Shown here piece by piece: positions 1-6,380 of a DNA stretch of 11,953 nucleotides. Source of the DNA: Desulfobacteraceae bacterium (GTDB lineage Bacteria; Desulfobacterota; DSM-4660; Desulfatiglandales; Desulfatiglandaceae); assembly GCA_011048855.1 (NCBI GenBank), contig DSCZ01000165.1:1-11953 (forward strand), given 5' to 3'. Numbering within the stretch: position 1 is the stretch's first letter; the number at the start of each line of letters is the position of its first letter. The position numbers and the translations under genes are program-made. The notes beneath the pieces were generated by a model, which was not told the DNA's origin, searched no databases, and worked only from the letters and a program-made list of their open reading frames with translations.

Positions 1-1
1 C

Positions 2-649
2 TACAACGCCGCGCTCGTCGCAGTGAACGGCGAATTATTGTTCGCCTACCGCAAGCTCAACCTGCCCAACTACGGGGTGTTCGAAGAAAGAAAATTGTTT
101 GCGCCCGGCAAAAAGGTTCCGGTTTTCAAACTTCACGGCTTCACGGTCGGGGTGTTCATCTGCAACGACATGTGGCATCCTTCGATCCCTTACCTGGGGG
201 TATGCTGCAAGGCCGATATATTCGTGACCATCTTCAATTCGTGCCAGGGCTCGATGGGAACCGAATTCAGCAATATCGAGAGCTGGGAGATAATAGATAA
301 GTTCTATTCGCGGGTGTTCGGGGTTTACAACCTTTGTGTAAACCGGGTCGGCGAAGAATCGATACTCGAAGAACCCGAGTCGCTGCCCTCGCAGGAATCC
401 GACTTACGGCATTCCTACAGCTTCTGGGGAGGCAGCGAAATCATAAACCCATTCGGCCAGCAGGTGCAGAAAGCCGCCTATCACGAAGAAGACGAGATCA
501 CCGCATTTATCTTCAGGGATCTTTTGAGAAAAAAAAGAATCCTTCTCCCATACCTCAGAAACGACGATCCCTATTTCACCCATCGGGAATTGCAGCGGAT
601 TCTTTATAAACCGAAGGCCGCAGGCATTGGGGACCCTTCAGATGATTGA
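2..649 (+). CDS. Carbon-nitrogen hydrolase (nitrilase superfamily), 3' part; NAD-synthetase-glutaminase-like
   Basis: Only the C-terminal 215 residues are in the window. The frame is open to the left edge, so the GTG at 23 is not the true start. Nitrilase-superfamily enzymes hydrolyse amides or nitriles with a Glu-Lys-Cys triad. The Lys is visible in YRKLNLPNYGVFEE (residue 18 of the visible part) and the nucleophilic Cys in VGVFICNDMW (residue 54); the Glu would lie upstream of the window. The LPNYGVFEE motif resembles the N-terminal glutaminase domain of glutamine-dependent NAD synthetase, which feeds ammonia to NAD formation. However, no synthetase (ATP-pyrophosphatase) domain follows: the protein ends about 160 residues after the Cys. 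It may be a stand-alone amidase or a split glutaminase subunit. The family call is confident; the substrate is unknown. A small coiled-coil gene follows 46 bp downstream on the same strand. Confidence 0.85.
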   Translation, partial: YNAALVAVNGELLFAYRKLNLPNYGVFEERKLFAPGKKVPVFKLHGFTVGVFICNDMWHPSIPYLGVCCKADIFVTIFNSCQGSMGTEFSNIESWEIIDKFYSRVFGVYNLCVNRVGEESILEEPESLPSQESDLRHSYSFWGGSEIINPFGQQVQKAAYHEEDEITAFIFRDLLRKKRILLPYLRNDDPYFTHRELQRILYKPKAAGIGDPSDD

Positions 650-695
650 GATGCCGGCCATGGGTGACTGACACATACAGTGGAAAGGGGCTACG

Positions 696-1010
696 ATGAC
701 CGAAAGAGAATCACAACAAGCGAAGCTCAGTGCCCGGATCGAGGAGTTGAACACCGAGCTGGACAAGCTCGAAGCCGAATTGCGGGAGAGCGGCCGGGCA
801 ACCGAACCCGCACAGCAGGAGCACATCCGGTCCGTCAGGGAAAAAGCCCGGGAGGTCAACGAAGCCCTCATCAACCTTCAGAACTCGGATGAAGAATCCT
901 GGCAGAACCTTAAAAAAGACGCGGGAGGCATCTGGGGTGAGTTTAAGAAAAATTTCTCGAAAGCCAGATCGGAATTCAAGCGCGGGTATAAAGAAGGAAT
1001 GAAAGACTGA
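696..1010 (+). CDS. Small coiled-coil protein of unknown function (104 aa)
   Basis: I do not recognise a family. The ATG is preceded by AAAGGGG with about 5 bases spacing, a good ribosome binding site, which supports this start. The protein is soluble, highly charged and has no cysteine, signal peptide or membrane segment. Residues about 8-30 carry leucine/isoleucine at heptad-like spacing (L11, I15, L18, L22, L25, L29) and residues about 45-62 are also helix-prone, suggesting a two-helix coiled coil. The C-terminal third is basic and rich in Lys, Phe and Gly. The gene lies 46 bp after the nitrilase-type gene and is probably cotranscribed with it. It converges on the Trm112-like gene with only 31 bp between the stops. 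It could be a small structural or regulatory helper, but that is a guess. Confidence 0.75.
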   Translation: MTERESQQAKLSARIEELNTELDKLEAELRESGRATEPAQQEHIRSVREKAREVNEALINLQNSDEESWQNLKKDAGGIWGEFKKNFSKARSEFKRGYKEGMKD

Positions 1011-1041
1011 AACACGGCGCGAAGGGCGGCACAGCCCGGGT

Positions 1042-1212
1042 TCATTCCAGCGATTTGGCTTCTTCGATCAACATCACGGGAATGTCGTCCCTGATTTCGT
1101 AAAGCAGCCTGCAGCGCTCGCAGACCAGCCCGTCGCCTTTTTCGTTCAGATGAATGTCTCCCTTGCATTTGGGACACGCAAGAATGTCCAGCAGTTCTTT
1201 GGTTATCGCCAT
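1042..1212 (-). CDS. Trm112/YcaR-like (UPF0434) zinc-ribbon protein, 56 aa
   Basis: Read on the minus strand, ATG at 1212 opens a 56-codon frame ending in TGA at 1042. It starts MAITKELLDILACPKCKGD and ends with the IRDDIPVML(I)EEA-type segment typical of the family. Four cysteines form two pairs, C13-P-K-C16 and C31-E-R-C34, the expected zinc-ribbon arrangement. AAAGGA sits about 8 bases before the ATG. Trm112-like proteins in eukaryotes and archaea activate methyltransferases; the role of the bacterial YcaR-like proteins is poorly defined. In E. coli, ycaR lies directly after lpxK and before kdsB, so its place at the end of this LPS gene run (73 bp after waaC) repeats a known neighbourhood. 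Unlike E. coli YcaR, which keeps only part of the set, this copy has all four cysteines. Length matches the family's usual 55-70 residues. Confidence 0.88.
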   Translation of the reverse strand: MAITKELLDILACPKCKGDIHLNEKGDGLVCERCRLLYEIRDDIPVMLIEEAKSLE

Positions 1213-1222
1213 AATTTTTTCC

Positions 1223-1235
1223 TTTCACCGTGAAA
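1223..1235. promoter_or_regulatory. 13-bp palindrome just before the Trm112-like ribosome binding site
   Basis: TTTCAC-C-GTGAAA is a perfect inverted repeat with 6-bp arms. On the transcript of the minus-strand gene it lies immediately upstream of the AGGA ribosome binding site, within the 73-bp waaC to Trm112 spacer. It could be an operator, a small hairpin affecting translation, or chance. Confidence 0.3.
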
Positions 1236-1285
1236 ACCGGCATGATTTTATCGGTCGATGATCGCCGGCCGAAGCGTACATTACA

Positions 1286-2359
1286 TCAGCTGCGGCCCCG
1301 AATCAAGCAAGCCTTTACAGCCTCGAATACATTATCCACACCTATTCCACTCATGCAATGGGGGTCGGCGCATTTTTTTTTGAAACATGGACTGCACGCA
1401 GCCCCGGACCGAACAACCCGATGGCCGGTTCCATACGGCCCGGTGCGGACAGGTGAAGTCGGTCCGAACAGCGCCACCACGGGGCATTTCATCGCCGCCG
1501 CGATATGCATCGGCCCGGTATCGGTCGTGACGAGAAGGCCCGCACGTTCATATATAGAGGCCAGCTCCCGCAGGCTGGTCCTCCCGGCCAGGTTAACCGC
1601 AGGCATGTTCATTTCCGACACGATGCCTTCCACGTAAGCTGCATCGGAACCCCCTCCGGTAAAAACGATGCGGTATCCGACCTCATGGGCGATCCTGTCG
1701 CACAACCGGCTGAAACGGACGGGTATCCATAATTTCGTCCCCCATTTTGCGACCGGGTTCACCGCTATGAACCCAGCCTCCCCGACGCCCTCCGCATGGA
1801 GCAGCCTCCCCACATTCTCTCTGTCCGCCTCTGTCACAGGCAGGGAGCCGTCCCAGTCCGAAATATCACAGCCCAGCTTTGCGGCCACGCTCAGGTATCG
1901 ATCAACCGCGTGGATCTCCCGGTTCACGGGAAATGCCGGTTCAGTCAAAAAAAAACCTGCACCCTCCCTTGAATCGCTCATCCCCACTTTCCGTCGGCCT
2001 CGGGCAAGCCCCGCCACAATCCCGCTTTTCAGAAGCCCCTGGAGATCTATCACAAGATCGTAGCGGATGGACCGCAGCCGTCCGATAAAGCGCCTCACAT
2101 CCCCGATACATCCACCCGCATCGCCTGCGGCGGCACTTCGAACCACAGACCCTCTCGGCGAAACGATTACTTCATCGACCGCAGGATTCCCCTCTATAAT
2201 GCCGGATGCAGCTTCTTCAACGACCCAGTCGATCCGTGCGCCCGGATACGAATTCCTGAGGACCTCCAGCACCGGCAGAGAATGGACCACATCACCGATC
2301 GCGCTCAACTTGATGATCAGAATGCTCTGTGGAGCTTCCAGGTTCCTGTTCAATTTCAT
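1286..2359 (-). CDS. waaC: Lipopolysaccharide heptosyltransferase I (GT9 family)
   Basis: WaaC transfers the first L-glycero-D-manno-heptose from ADP-heptose to Kdo on lipid A, at the cytoplasmic face of the inner membrane. The 357-residue length is normal for the family. The N-terminal acceptor-side motif KLSAIGDVVHSLP is at 17-29, the form seen in heptosyltransferase I rather than II. DLQGLLKSG is at 105-113, PVAKWGTKLW at 202-211, and the ADP-heptose-binding segment TTDTGPMHIAAAM at 278-290. A C-terminal cysteine cluster (C322, C325, C330, C335) matches one in the neighbouring WaaF. The start is ATG with AAGGA about 10 bases upstream. Residues about 70-90, rich in Ala/Gly/Asp, look like a small insertion. 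The gene is separated from gmhB by a 357-bp repeat-bearing gap, so it probably has a separate promoter or relies on read-through. Subtype I versus II is inferred from motifs. Confidence 0.92.
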   Translation of the reverse strand: MKLNRNLEAPQSILIIKLSAIGDVVHSLPVLEVLRNSYPGARIDWVVEEAASGIIEGNPAVDEVIVSPRGSVVRSAAAGDAGGCIGDVRRFIGRLRSIRYDLVIDLQGLLKSGIVAGLARGRRKVGMSDSREGAGFFLTEPAFPVNREIHAVDRYLSVAAKLGCDISDWDGSLPVTEADRENVGRLLHAEGVGEAGFIAVNPVAKWGTKLWIPVRFSRLCDRIAHEVGYRIVFTGGGSDAAYVEGIVSEMNMPAVNLAGRTSLRELASIYERAGLLVTTDTGPMHIAAAMKCPVVALFGPTSPVRTGPYGTGHRVVRSGAACSPCFKKKCADPHCMSGIGVDNVFEAVKACLIRGRS

Positions 2360-2490
2360 CCGGATAGGGTCCTTTTAACGTTAACGGCGCTGTGCGGGCC
2401 AGGCCAAAATTTCATTTCGGCACTCCAAAAGACTTCGACCCCGATTCCAACGCCGATAAAAAAGATCGTGACGGGAACGCCGTACGGACA

Positions 2491-2517
2491 AATCGCGCTT
2501 AAAAAGCGCTCCCACAC
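2491..2517 (-). repeat. REP-like stem-loop, copy A
   Basis: On the minus strand this reads GTGTGGGAGCGC, then five T, then AAGCGCGATT. The stem is GCGCTT/AAGCGC with loop TTT. It is identical over all 27 bases to the copy at 10659-10685 in opposite orientation. The head GTGGGAGC resembles REP sequences mobilised by RAYT (Y1 transposase-like) proteins in Pseudomonas; kinship is inferred from form only. Confidence 0.75.
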
Positions 2518-2545
2518 TGCCGATCTAGACTTTGATTTTAATGTT

Positions 2546-2572
2546 CTGTAGGAGCGACGTCCCCGTAGCGAT
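2546..2572 (+). repeat. REP-like stem-loop, copy B
   Basis: The sequence starts CTGTAGGAGCGACG and ends CGTAGCGAT. Its stem GCGACG/CGTAGC has one mismatch around a 4-base loop. It carries the GTAG variant of the head. It faces copy A with 28 bases between the two, giving an inverted pair like the REP doublets (REPINs) of other bacteria. Confidence 0.65.
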
Positions 2573-2610
2573 ATCCGCTGTTTTCCAAGCAGTGCTTCCG
2601 TTTCCGCCCT

Positions 2611-2638
2611 GCTAACGGCTAATAGCTAAAAGCTGATG
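2611..2638 (+). repeat. Degenerate 7-bp tandem repeat, four units
   Basis: The units are GCTAACG, GCTAATA, GCTAAAA and GCTGATG, all sharing GCT and an A-rich tail. They lie between REP-like copies B and C. Function is unknown; it may be a remnant of an expanding repeat or an array of weak protein-binding sites. Confidence 0.55.
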
Positions 2639-2647
2639 TTTGATGTT

Positions 2648-2674
2648 CTGTGGGAGCGGATTGTATCCGCGAAT
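2648..2674 (+). repeat. REP-like stem-loop, copy C
   Basis: The sequence CTGTGGGAGCGGAT, loop TGT, then ATCCGCGAAT has a perfect 6-bp stem (GCGGAT/ATCCGC). It shares ATGTTCTGTRGGAGCG with copy B, 102 bp upstream in the same orientation, so identity extends left of the stem. The stem bases differ from copies A and D on both arms together, which preserves the pairing. Confidence 0.75.
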
Positions 2675-2716
2675 GTATTTCCCGTGCAGTTGCGTGCACA
2701 ATCGCGGTTCGCCCCT

Positions 2717-3334
2717 TCAACCTTTTTTTCCCAAAATCCAATCCACGGCTGCCGGTAGATCCTCAGCGACATGAACAGGCTTCACACTGCTCGATGGAAG
2801 CACCCACTCCTTCTCACCCAGGCCGTAGCCTGTCTCTACCAGGATACCGGGCAACCCGCACCGTTCGGCGAATTCGATGTCCAAGCACCTGTCTCCTACC
2901 ACGTAGCTCCCTGAAAGGTCGATCGGCAGTTCCCGGCAGGCTCGATTGAAAAGCCCGATGCGCGGCTTTCTGCAATCGCAGATCTGATTGAAACCCGGCA
3001 CAATGCCCCGTTCGTGATGGGGGCAAAAATACACCGCATCCACGAAAGCTCCTTCCAATGCCAGCAAATCCTGCAACTTAAGGTTCACCCGGTAGACGAG
3101 ATCAAGGGGGAAGTACCCACGCGCCACGCCGGACTGGTTGGAAACGACAACGACCAGGTAACCGCTCCTGTTCAGGTTTCGAATCGCCCGGGCGGCCCCT
3201 TTCAGTAATATGAACCTGTTCTCATTGTTGATATAACCCATCTGTTCGTTGATCGTGCCGTCCCGATCCAGAAACACGGCCGGCTGCGCAAATGCTTCTC
3301 TCTTGACGTCTTTACAGGATGTCGGAATTTTCAT
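2717..3334 (-). CDS. gmhB: D-glycero-D-manno-heptose-1,7-bisphosphate 7-phosphatase (HAD family)
   Basis: GmhB removes the 7-phosphate from heptose bisphosphate on the route to ADP-heptose, the donor used by WaaC and WaaF. HAD motif I FLDRDGT (D23, D25), motif II VVSNQSG (S65) and motif IV VVGDRCLD (D148, D152) are present. The zinc loop ligands C104-P-H106 and C119-D-C121 have the same spacing as the E. coli enzyme (C92/H94/C107/C109), which separates GmhB from other HAD phosphatases. I chose the ATG at 3334 because it overlaps the waaF stop as ATGA, the usual coupled arrangement, giving 205 residues. An in-frame ATG at 3349 would add five residues, and neither start has a strong ribosome binding site. 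The other heptose-pathway genes (gmhA, hldE) are not in the window. The cytoplasmic enzyme acts upstream of its neighbours in the same pathway. Confidence 0.93.
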   Translation of the reverse strand: MKIPTSCKDVKREAFAQPAVFLDRDGTINEQMGYINNENRFILLKGAARAIRNLNRSGYLVVVVSNQSGVARGYFPLDLVYRVNLKLQDLLALEGAFVDAVYFCPHHERGIVPGFNQICDCRKPRIGLFNRACRELPIDLSGSYVVGDRCLDIEFAERCGLPGILVETGYGLGEKEWVLPSSSVKPVHVAEDLPAAVDWILGKKG

Positions 3335-4407
3335 CCGGAGTTGCACCATTTTCTCAGCGCCTCCATTTCGTTCCAGACATTCATCGGCTCTATCGCCTTC
3401 ATGCAGCTAAAATCCCGGGGGCATTCCGCCTTGAGGCATGGGGCGCAATCCACCGGGTGCCTTACGACACGTGTATGATGTCCCCTGGGGCCGGTCGCTA
3501 CAGGATCGGTGGAACCGAAAACGGCCACCGTCGGAACTCCCAGGGCCGCCGCCAGGTGCATCAAACCCGAGTCGTTCGTAACGAACATCAAACAGCGTTC
3601 AATCACGGCCATGGCCAAATGCAGAGAAGTTCGCCCACACAGGTTGAAACACGGCTCGCTCATCGAGGATTCGACCTCCCGGCATATCGAGATCTCTTTT
3701 CCACTTCCCATAACGAGCACCCTGGCACCCCACCTTTGAACCGCCATATCCCCCACGGCCGCGAAACGTTCGACCGGCCATCGCTTGGCATCCCCGTACA
3801 TCGCCCCCGGGCTCAATGCCACGAGGATGTCGTTTTCGTCAATGCCTTGTCCGTCCAGTAGGTCCAGGCTCGATCGCCGGGCGTCTTCGGGTGGTTCCAT
3901 CACCGGGTCGCGGCTTTCGGCGTTCCAGCCTGCGGCCCTCAAGAGATTCAGGTAGTATTCGACCTGGTGCGCACCGGGTTCAAACACATCCAGGGGCACT
4001 TTGTCGGTCAACAGGATTCCTCGCCCGTCCCTGTCGTAGCCCAGCCTCCGGGGAATGCCGGCTGCCCGTGCCAGCAAAGCCGCTTCAAAGGCATTCTGGA
4101 AAAGAACCGCGATATCGAACTTTCGGGCGCGCAATTCCCGTGCCGTTTCCCTGAGCCCACCGAGGCCGCTCAATATTCCACCGTCTTTCCGATAAACCAT
4201 CACTTCGCTGACAGCGGGACGACCTTCATAAACCGCTGCAACCCAGGGTTTTGCAAGCACAACGATTTGCGAGCCGGGAAAAATCTCCCCCAGGGCGTCC
4301 ACTGCCGGCAATGTCATCACCGCGTCCCCGACCCAGTTTACGGCTCGGACAAGGATTCTTTCGATGCCCTGATTCGAAATACGCCTGTTAAAACGTCGTC
4401 CCGCCAT
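3331..4407 (-). CDS. waaF: Lipopolysaccharide heptosyltransferase II (GT9 family)
   Basis: WaaF adds the second heptose of the inner core, using ADP-heptose at the cytoplasmic face of the inner membrane. From the chosen start it has 358 residues, typical of the family. RAVNWVGDAVM (21-31) is the heptosyltransferase II form of the N-terminal motif; PGAMYGDAKRWP (200-211) and NDSGLMHLAAALG (278-290) belong to the ADP-heptose site. A Cys cluster (C321, C324, C329, C335) near the C-terminus mirrors that in WaaC. The frame is open to an ATG at 4503, but that start would overlap the acyltransferase gene by 116 bp and add an unusual Gly/Ser-rich leader. The ATG at 4407 has GAGGG eight bases upstream and overlaps by only 20 bp, so I prefer it. 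The stop overlaps the gmhB start as ATGA. Confidence 0.93.
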   Translation of the reverse strand: MAGRRFNRRISNQGIERILVRAVNWVGDAVMTLPAVDALGEIFPGSQIVVLAKPWVAAVYEGRPAVSEVMVYRKDGGILSGLGGLRETARELRARKFDIAVLFQNAFEAALLARAAGIPRRLGYDRDGRGILLTDKVPLDVFEPGAHQVEYYLNLLRAAGWNAESRDPVMEPPEDARRSSLDLLDGQGIDENDILVALSPGAMYGDAKRWPVERFAAVGDMAVQRWGARVLVMGSGKEISICREVESSMSEPCFNLCGRTSLHLAMAVIERCLMFVTNDSGLMHLAAALGVPTVAVFGSTDPVATGPRGHHTRVVRHPVDCAPCLKAECPRDFSCMKAIEPMNVWNEMEALRKWCNSG

Positions 4408-5317
4408 CCCAGTAACCCTCAGGAACCGCACAAAAAGGCTTCGTTTTCCACCGCCGGTGGAACCAGAACCAGTGGTCCGGATCATGCCGTATATATGATT
4501 CAATGACCCGGGTGAACCTGGCGGTGTTTTCCTCTATATCCTTCGTCCTGTCCGCGGAACGGGTCACGGGCACTTCCTCTCCGAAAAGCACACTGAACCT
4601 GCCGTCCGGCCGCCTCACCGAAAAAACCGGGATAACCGGGGAACCCGTCTTGAGCGCCACCAGCGCCAGGCCTTTATTGGTGCAGGCCTGTCTCCCGAGA
4701 AACGGAACAAACACGCCGTCGTACCAGTCCACGTTCTGGTCGAGCAGAACGCCGATTGTCCCGTTTGTGCGCAGGACCTTCAACATCCTTCTGAGGCCCA
4801 TGTTCTTTGGTATAATTTCTGTTCCAAAACGTTTCCGAATTCCGCTCAGCAGGCGCTCCGCCGGTTCATAGTCCAGGGGGCGAGCCACCACCGCGCACCG
4901 GCTCTTCATTTTGAGGGATATCGCGGCGGACATCAACTCCCAGTTTCCGAAGTGCCCGGTGAGCACGAGAACGCCCCTGCCTTTTTTAAGCGCCTTTTCG
5001 AGCCTTTCCGGGTGTTCGAAGACCACGTAACGGTTCAAGTTGCCGCTGTTCATGCGCAGAATATGAGGCACCTCGAAAACCATCCGGGCGAAATGCGACA
5101 CGACCCGTCTGTATAAATTTTCAACCTCGCCGTCCGTCGAATCCTGGAATGCCGCCCTCAAACCATTCATCGCCACCTCGCTGCGGGCGAAGCGAAGTTT
5201 CGAAAAAATCCGCCCGACAACCAAACCCAACCGCTGGCCCGTGCGAAACGGGATCATCGAAAACATCCGCACCATCAAAAGCATCGCTCTGAATGCGAAA
5301 TCATCCCTGGAGACCAT
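4388..5317 (-). CDS. lpxL: Lipid A biosynthesis acyltransferase (LpxL/HtrB family)
   Basis: This family adds a secondary acyl chain to Kdo2-lipid IVA at the inner membrane. The 309-residue protein has the catalytic HX4E motif as HFGNWE (H122, E127), the GVLLDQN segment (189-195), a VPFLGR motif at 204-209, and the C-terminal DHWFWFHRRWK block (281-291) typical of LpxL/LpxM. Residues about 8-36 form the hydrophobic N-terminal anchor. The ATG at 5317 has AAAGGA with 8 bases spacing and overlaps the end of lpxK by 17 bp. The gene follows waaA and lpxK, which make its Kdo2-lipid IVA acceptor, so the order matches the pathway. Whether it is the LpxL or LpxM type, and which acyl chain it uses, cannot be told from the sequence; the symbol marks the family. 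Confidence 0.88.
   Translation of the reverse strand: MVSRDDFAFRAMLLMVRMFSMIPFRTGQRLGLVVGRIFSKLRFARSEVAMNGLRAAFQDSTDGEVENLYRRVVSHFARMVFEVPHILRMNSGNLNRYVVFEHPERLEKALKKGRGVLVLTGHFGNWELMSAAISLKMKSRCAVVARPLDYEPAERLLSGIRKRFGTEIIPKNMGLRRMLKVLRTNGTIGVLLDQNVDWYDGVFVPFLGRQACTNKGLALVALKTGSPVIPVFSVRRPDGRFSVLFGEEVPVTRSADRTKDIEENTARFTRVIESYIRHDPDHWFWFHRRWKTKPFCAVPEGYWDGGTTF
4416..4420 (-). promoter_or_regulatory. Ribosome binding site that decides the waaF start
   Basis: GAGGG on the minus strand lies 8 bases before the ATG at 4407, inside the last codons of the acyltransferase gene. It supports the shorter WaaF and translational coupling to the upstream gene. Confidence 0.65.
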
Positions 5318-6380
5318 CGCCGATCCTTTCGGAAATCATTTTCAAAAGACCTTCGGAACCCGGGAGCAGCGAAAAGGCGATGCGAAGAAATCGTATAGAA
5401 ACCGGACAGCGCATCCCCGATGCCCTGATCCGCATCCAGTCTTTTTCAGTCGTCACCAGCCACTCGGCCCCGGTTCTCCGCCGGATTTTTTCCAGGCCGC
5501 CGAGCTCCCTGGACGTAAACGGGTGATGATCCGGAAAAGCTTCAAAATGGGCGACTTCGGCTCCCAGGCCTTCAAGGCTTCTCATGAACGACGCCGGGGC
5601 TCCGATACCAGAAAAAGCGACCACCTTCAAACCGTTGAGCCGGTCCGAGGAAATATTTTCCCCGCCGGGGCCGACGATACAATCCGGTGAATGTTCAGCC
5701 AGGAACACAGGCATCGTGAGCCCCCTCGAGCGAAGCACATGCTTCACCGCCGCCCCGTTGTCCCCCCTGCCGGACCGGGTCAAAACGACTGCATCGGCCC
5801 GTTCAAGGCTCGCAATCGGTTCTCTCAAGGGTCCCCGCGGCAGCAGATGCCCATTCCCCCAGGGTTCGACGGCGTCCATCAATACCAGGTCAAAATCTCT
5901 TGCAAGCTCGCGGTGCTGGAACCCGTCATCCAGAACAAAAAAAGTGGATCCGAACTTCCTCCGGGCATATACACCGGCGTCATATCTTTTCCGGGCCACG
6001 ATGACCGGCACCCCGGAAATGGATTCGGCAATCAACCATGGTTCATCTCCACCCCGGTCGGCTTCCGGATTCACACTCCTTTCTCCGGAAACCTCCAGAA
6101 CCCGGCCTCGGAACGAACCCCGATATCCTCGTGAAAGAACCGCTGTCCGGTGACCGCATTGTTTGGCCCAACGGGCGAGCATAATGACTGCAGGCGTCTT
6201 GCCGGAGCCGCCGGCTACGATATTGCCCACGCTCAGCACAAAACCCGGAAGGCGCTTCACGGACGGAGACGGGCATAAAGAGAGCCCCAGGCCGTATGCC
6301 GCGGAGGCGGCTGCCAGAAGCGGGGTCCAGAAACCGTGGGAGTCTTTGCGATGAAGCTCGGTCCAGATCGGTTTTTTCAA
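5301..6380 (-). CDS. lpxK: Tetraacyldisaccharide 4'-kinase
   Basis: LpxK phosphorylates the 4' position of tetraacyldisaccharide 1-phosphate to form lipid IVA, the acceptor for WaaA. The 359-residue protein has an N-terminal hydrophobic segment (about 18-36), the P-loop SVGNIVAGGSGKTP (Walker A at 57-62), the GGDEP motif (D112, corresponding to the catalytic Asp region of the Aquifex enzyme), DDGFQH (151-156), FPDHHPF (282-288) and the TTEKDWMR block at 310-317. The start codon is TTG at 6380, overlapping the waaA stop as TTGA, with a strong GGGAGG ribosome binding site 7 bases upstream. No better ATG is in frame, so I take the TTG as real. The weak codon plus overlap points to coupling with waaA translation. 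Confidence in function is high. Confidence 0.95.
   Translation of the reverse strand: MKKPIWTELHRKDSHGFWTPLLAAASAAYGLGLSLCPSPSVKRLPGFVLSVGNIVAGGSGKTPAVIMLARWAKQCGHRTAVLSRGYRGSFRGRVLEVSGERSVNPEADRGGDEPWLIAESISGVPVIVARKRYDAGVYARRKFGSTFFVLDDGFQHRELARDFDLVLMDAVEPWGNGHLLPRGPLREPIASLERADAVVLTRSGRGDNGAAVKHVLRSRGLTMPVFLAEHSPDCIVGPGGENISSDRLNGLKVVAFSGIGAPASFMRSLEGLGAEVAHFEAFPDHHPFTSRELGGLEKIRRRTGAEWLVTTEKDWMRIRASGMRCPVSIRFLRIAFSLLPGSEGLLKMISERIGDGLQG

Larger units (their letters stand above)
2360..2716. other. Gene-free, repeat-bearing gap between gmhB and waaC
   Basis: This 357-bp stretch has no convincing reading frame. It holds three REP-like stem-loops (2491-2517, 2546-2572, 2648-2674), a degenerate heptamer tandem repeat (2611-2638), a 5-bp-stem hairpin (2684-2699) and a 10-bp palindrome TTAACGTTAA (2375-2384) near the waaC start. 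I found no good sigma70 promoter for waaC and no U-tract terminator for gmhB here. The accumulation of repeats in one gap inside an otherwise tightly packed gene run suggests repeated insertion. Confidence 0.7.

Noticed and set aside
1024..1037. GGGC/GCCC hairpin between the convergent genes as a bidirectional terminator
   Set aside because: A 4-bp stem without T tracts on either side is too weak.
878..1243. 121-codon open frame on the minus strand over the Trm112-like gene
   Set aside because: It is in another frame from the zinc-ribbon protein and runs antisense into the coiled-coil gene, with no recognisable family.
2375..2384. TTAACGTTAA palindrome near the waaC start as an operator
   Set aside because: A 10-bp AT-rich palindrome is expected by chance at this length scale and no promoter boxes fit around it.
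2491..2674. The spaced repeats as a CRISPR array
   Set aside because: Copies differ in sequence and orientation, spacing is uneven, and no cas genes are present.
2684..2699. Hairpin GTGCA-loop-TGCAC after gmhB as a terminator
   Set aside because: Only a 5-bp stem and no T tract on the minus strand.
2650..2949. 99-codon + strand frame starting inside REP-like copy C
   Set aside because: Mostly antisense to gmhB; the start GTG is part of the repeat head and no ribosome binding site precedes it.
3319..4506. Several long + strand frames opposite waaF
   Set aside because: All are shadows of waaF, with low-complexity Arg/Pro-rich translations and no domain.
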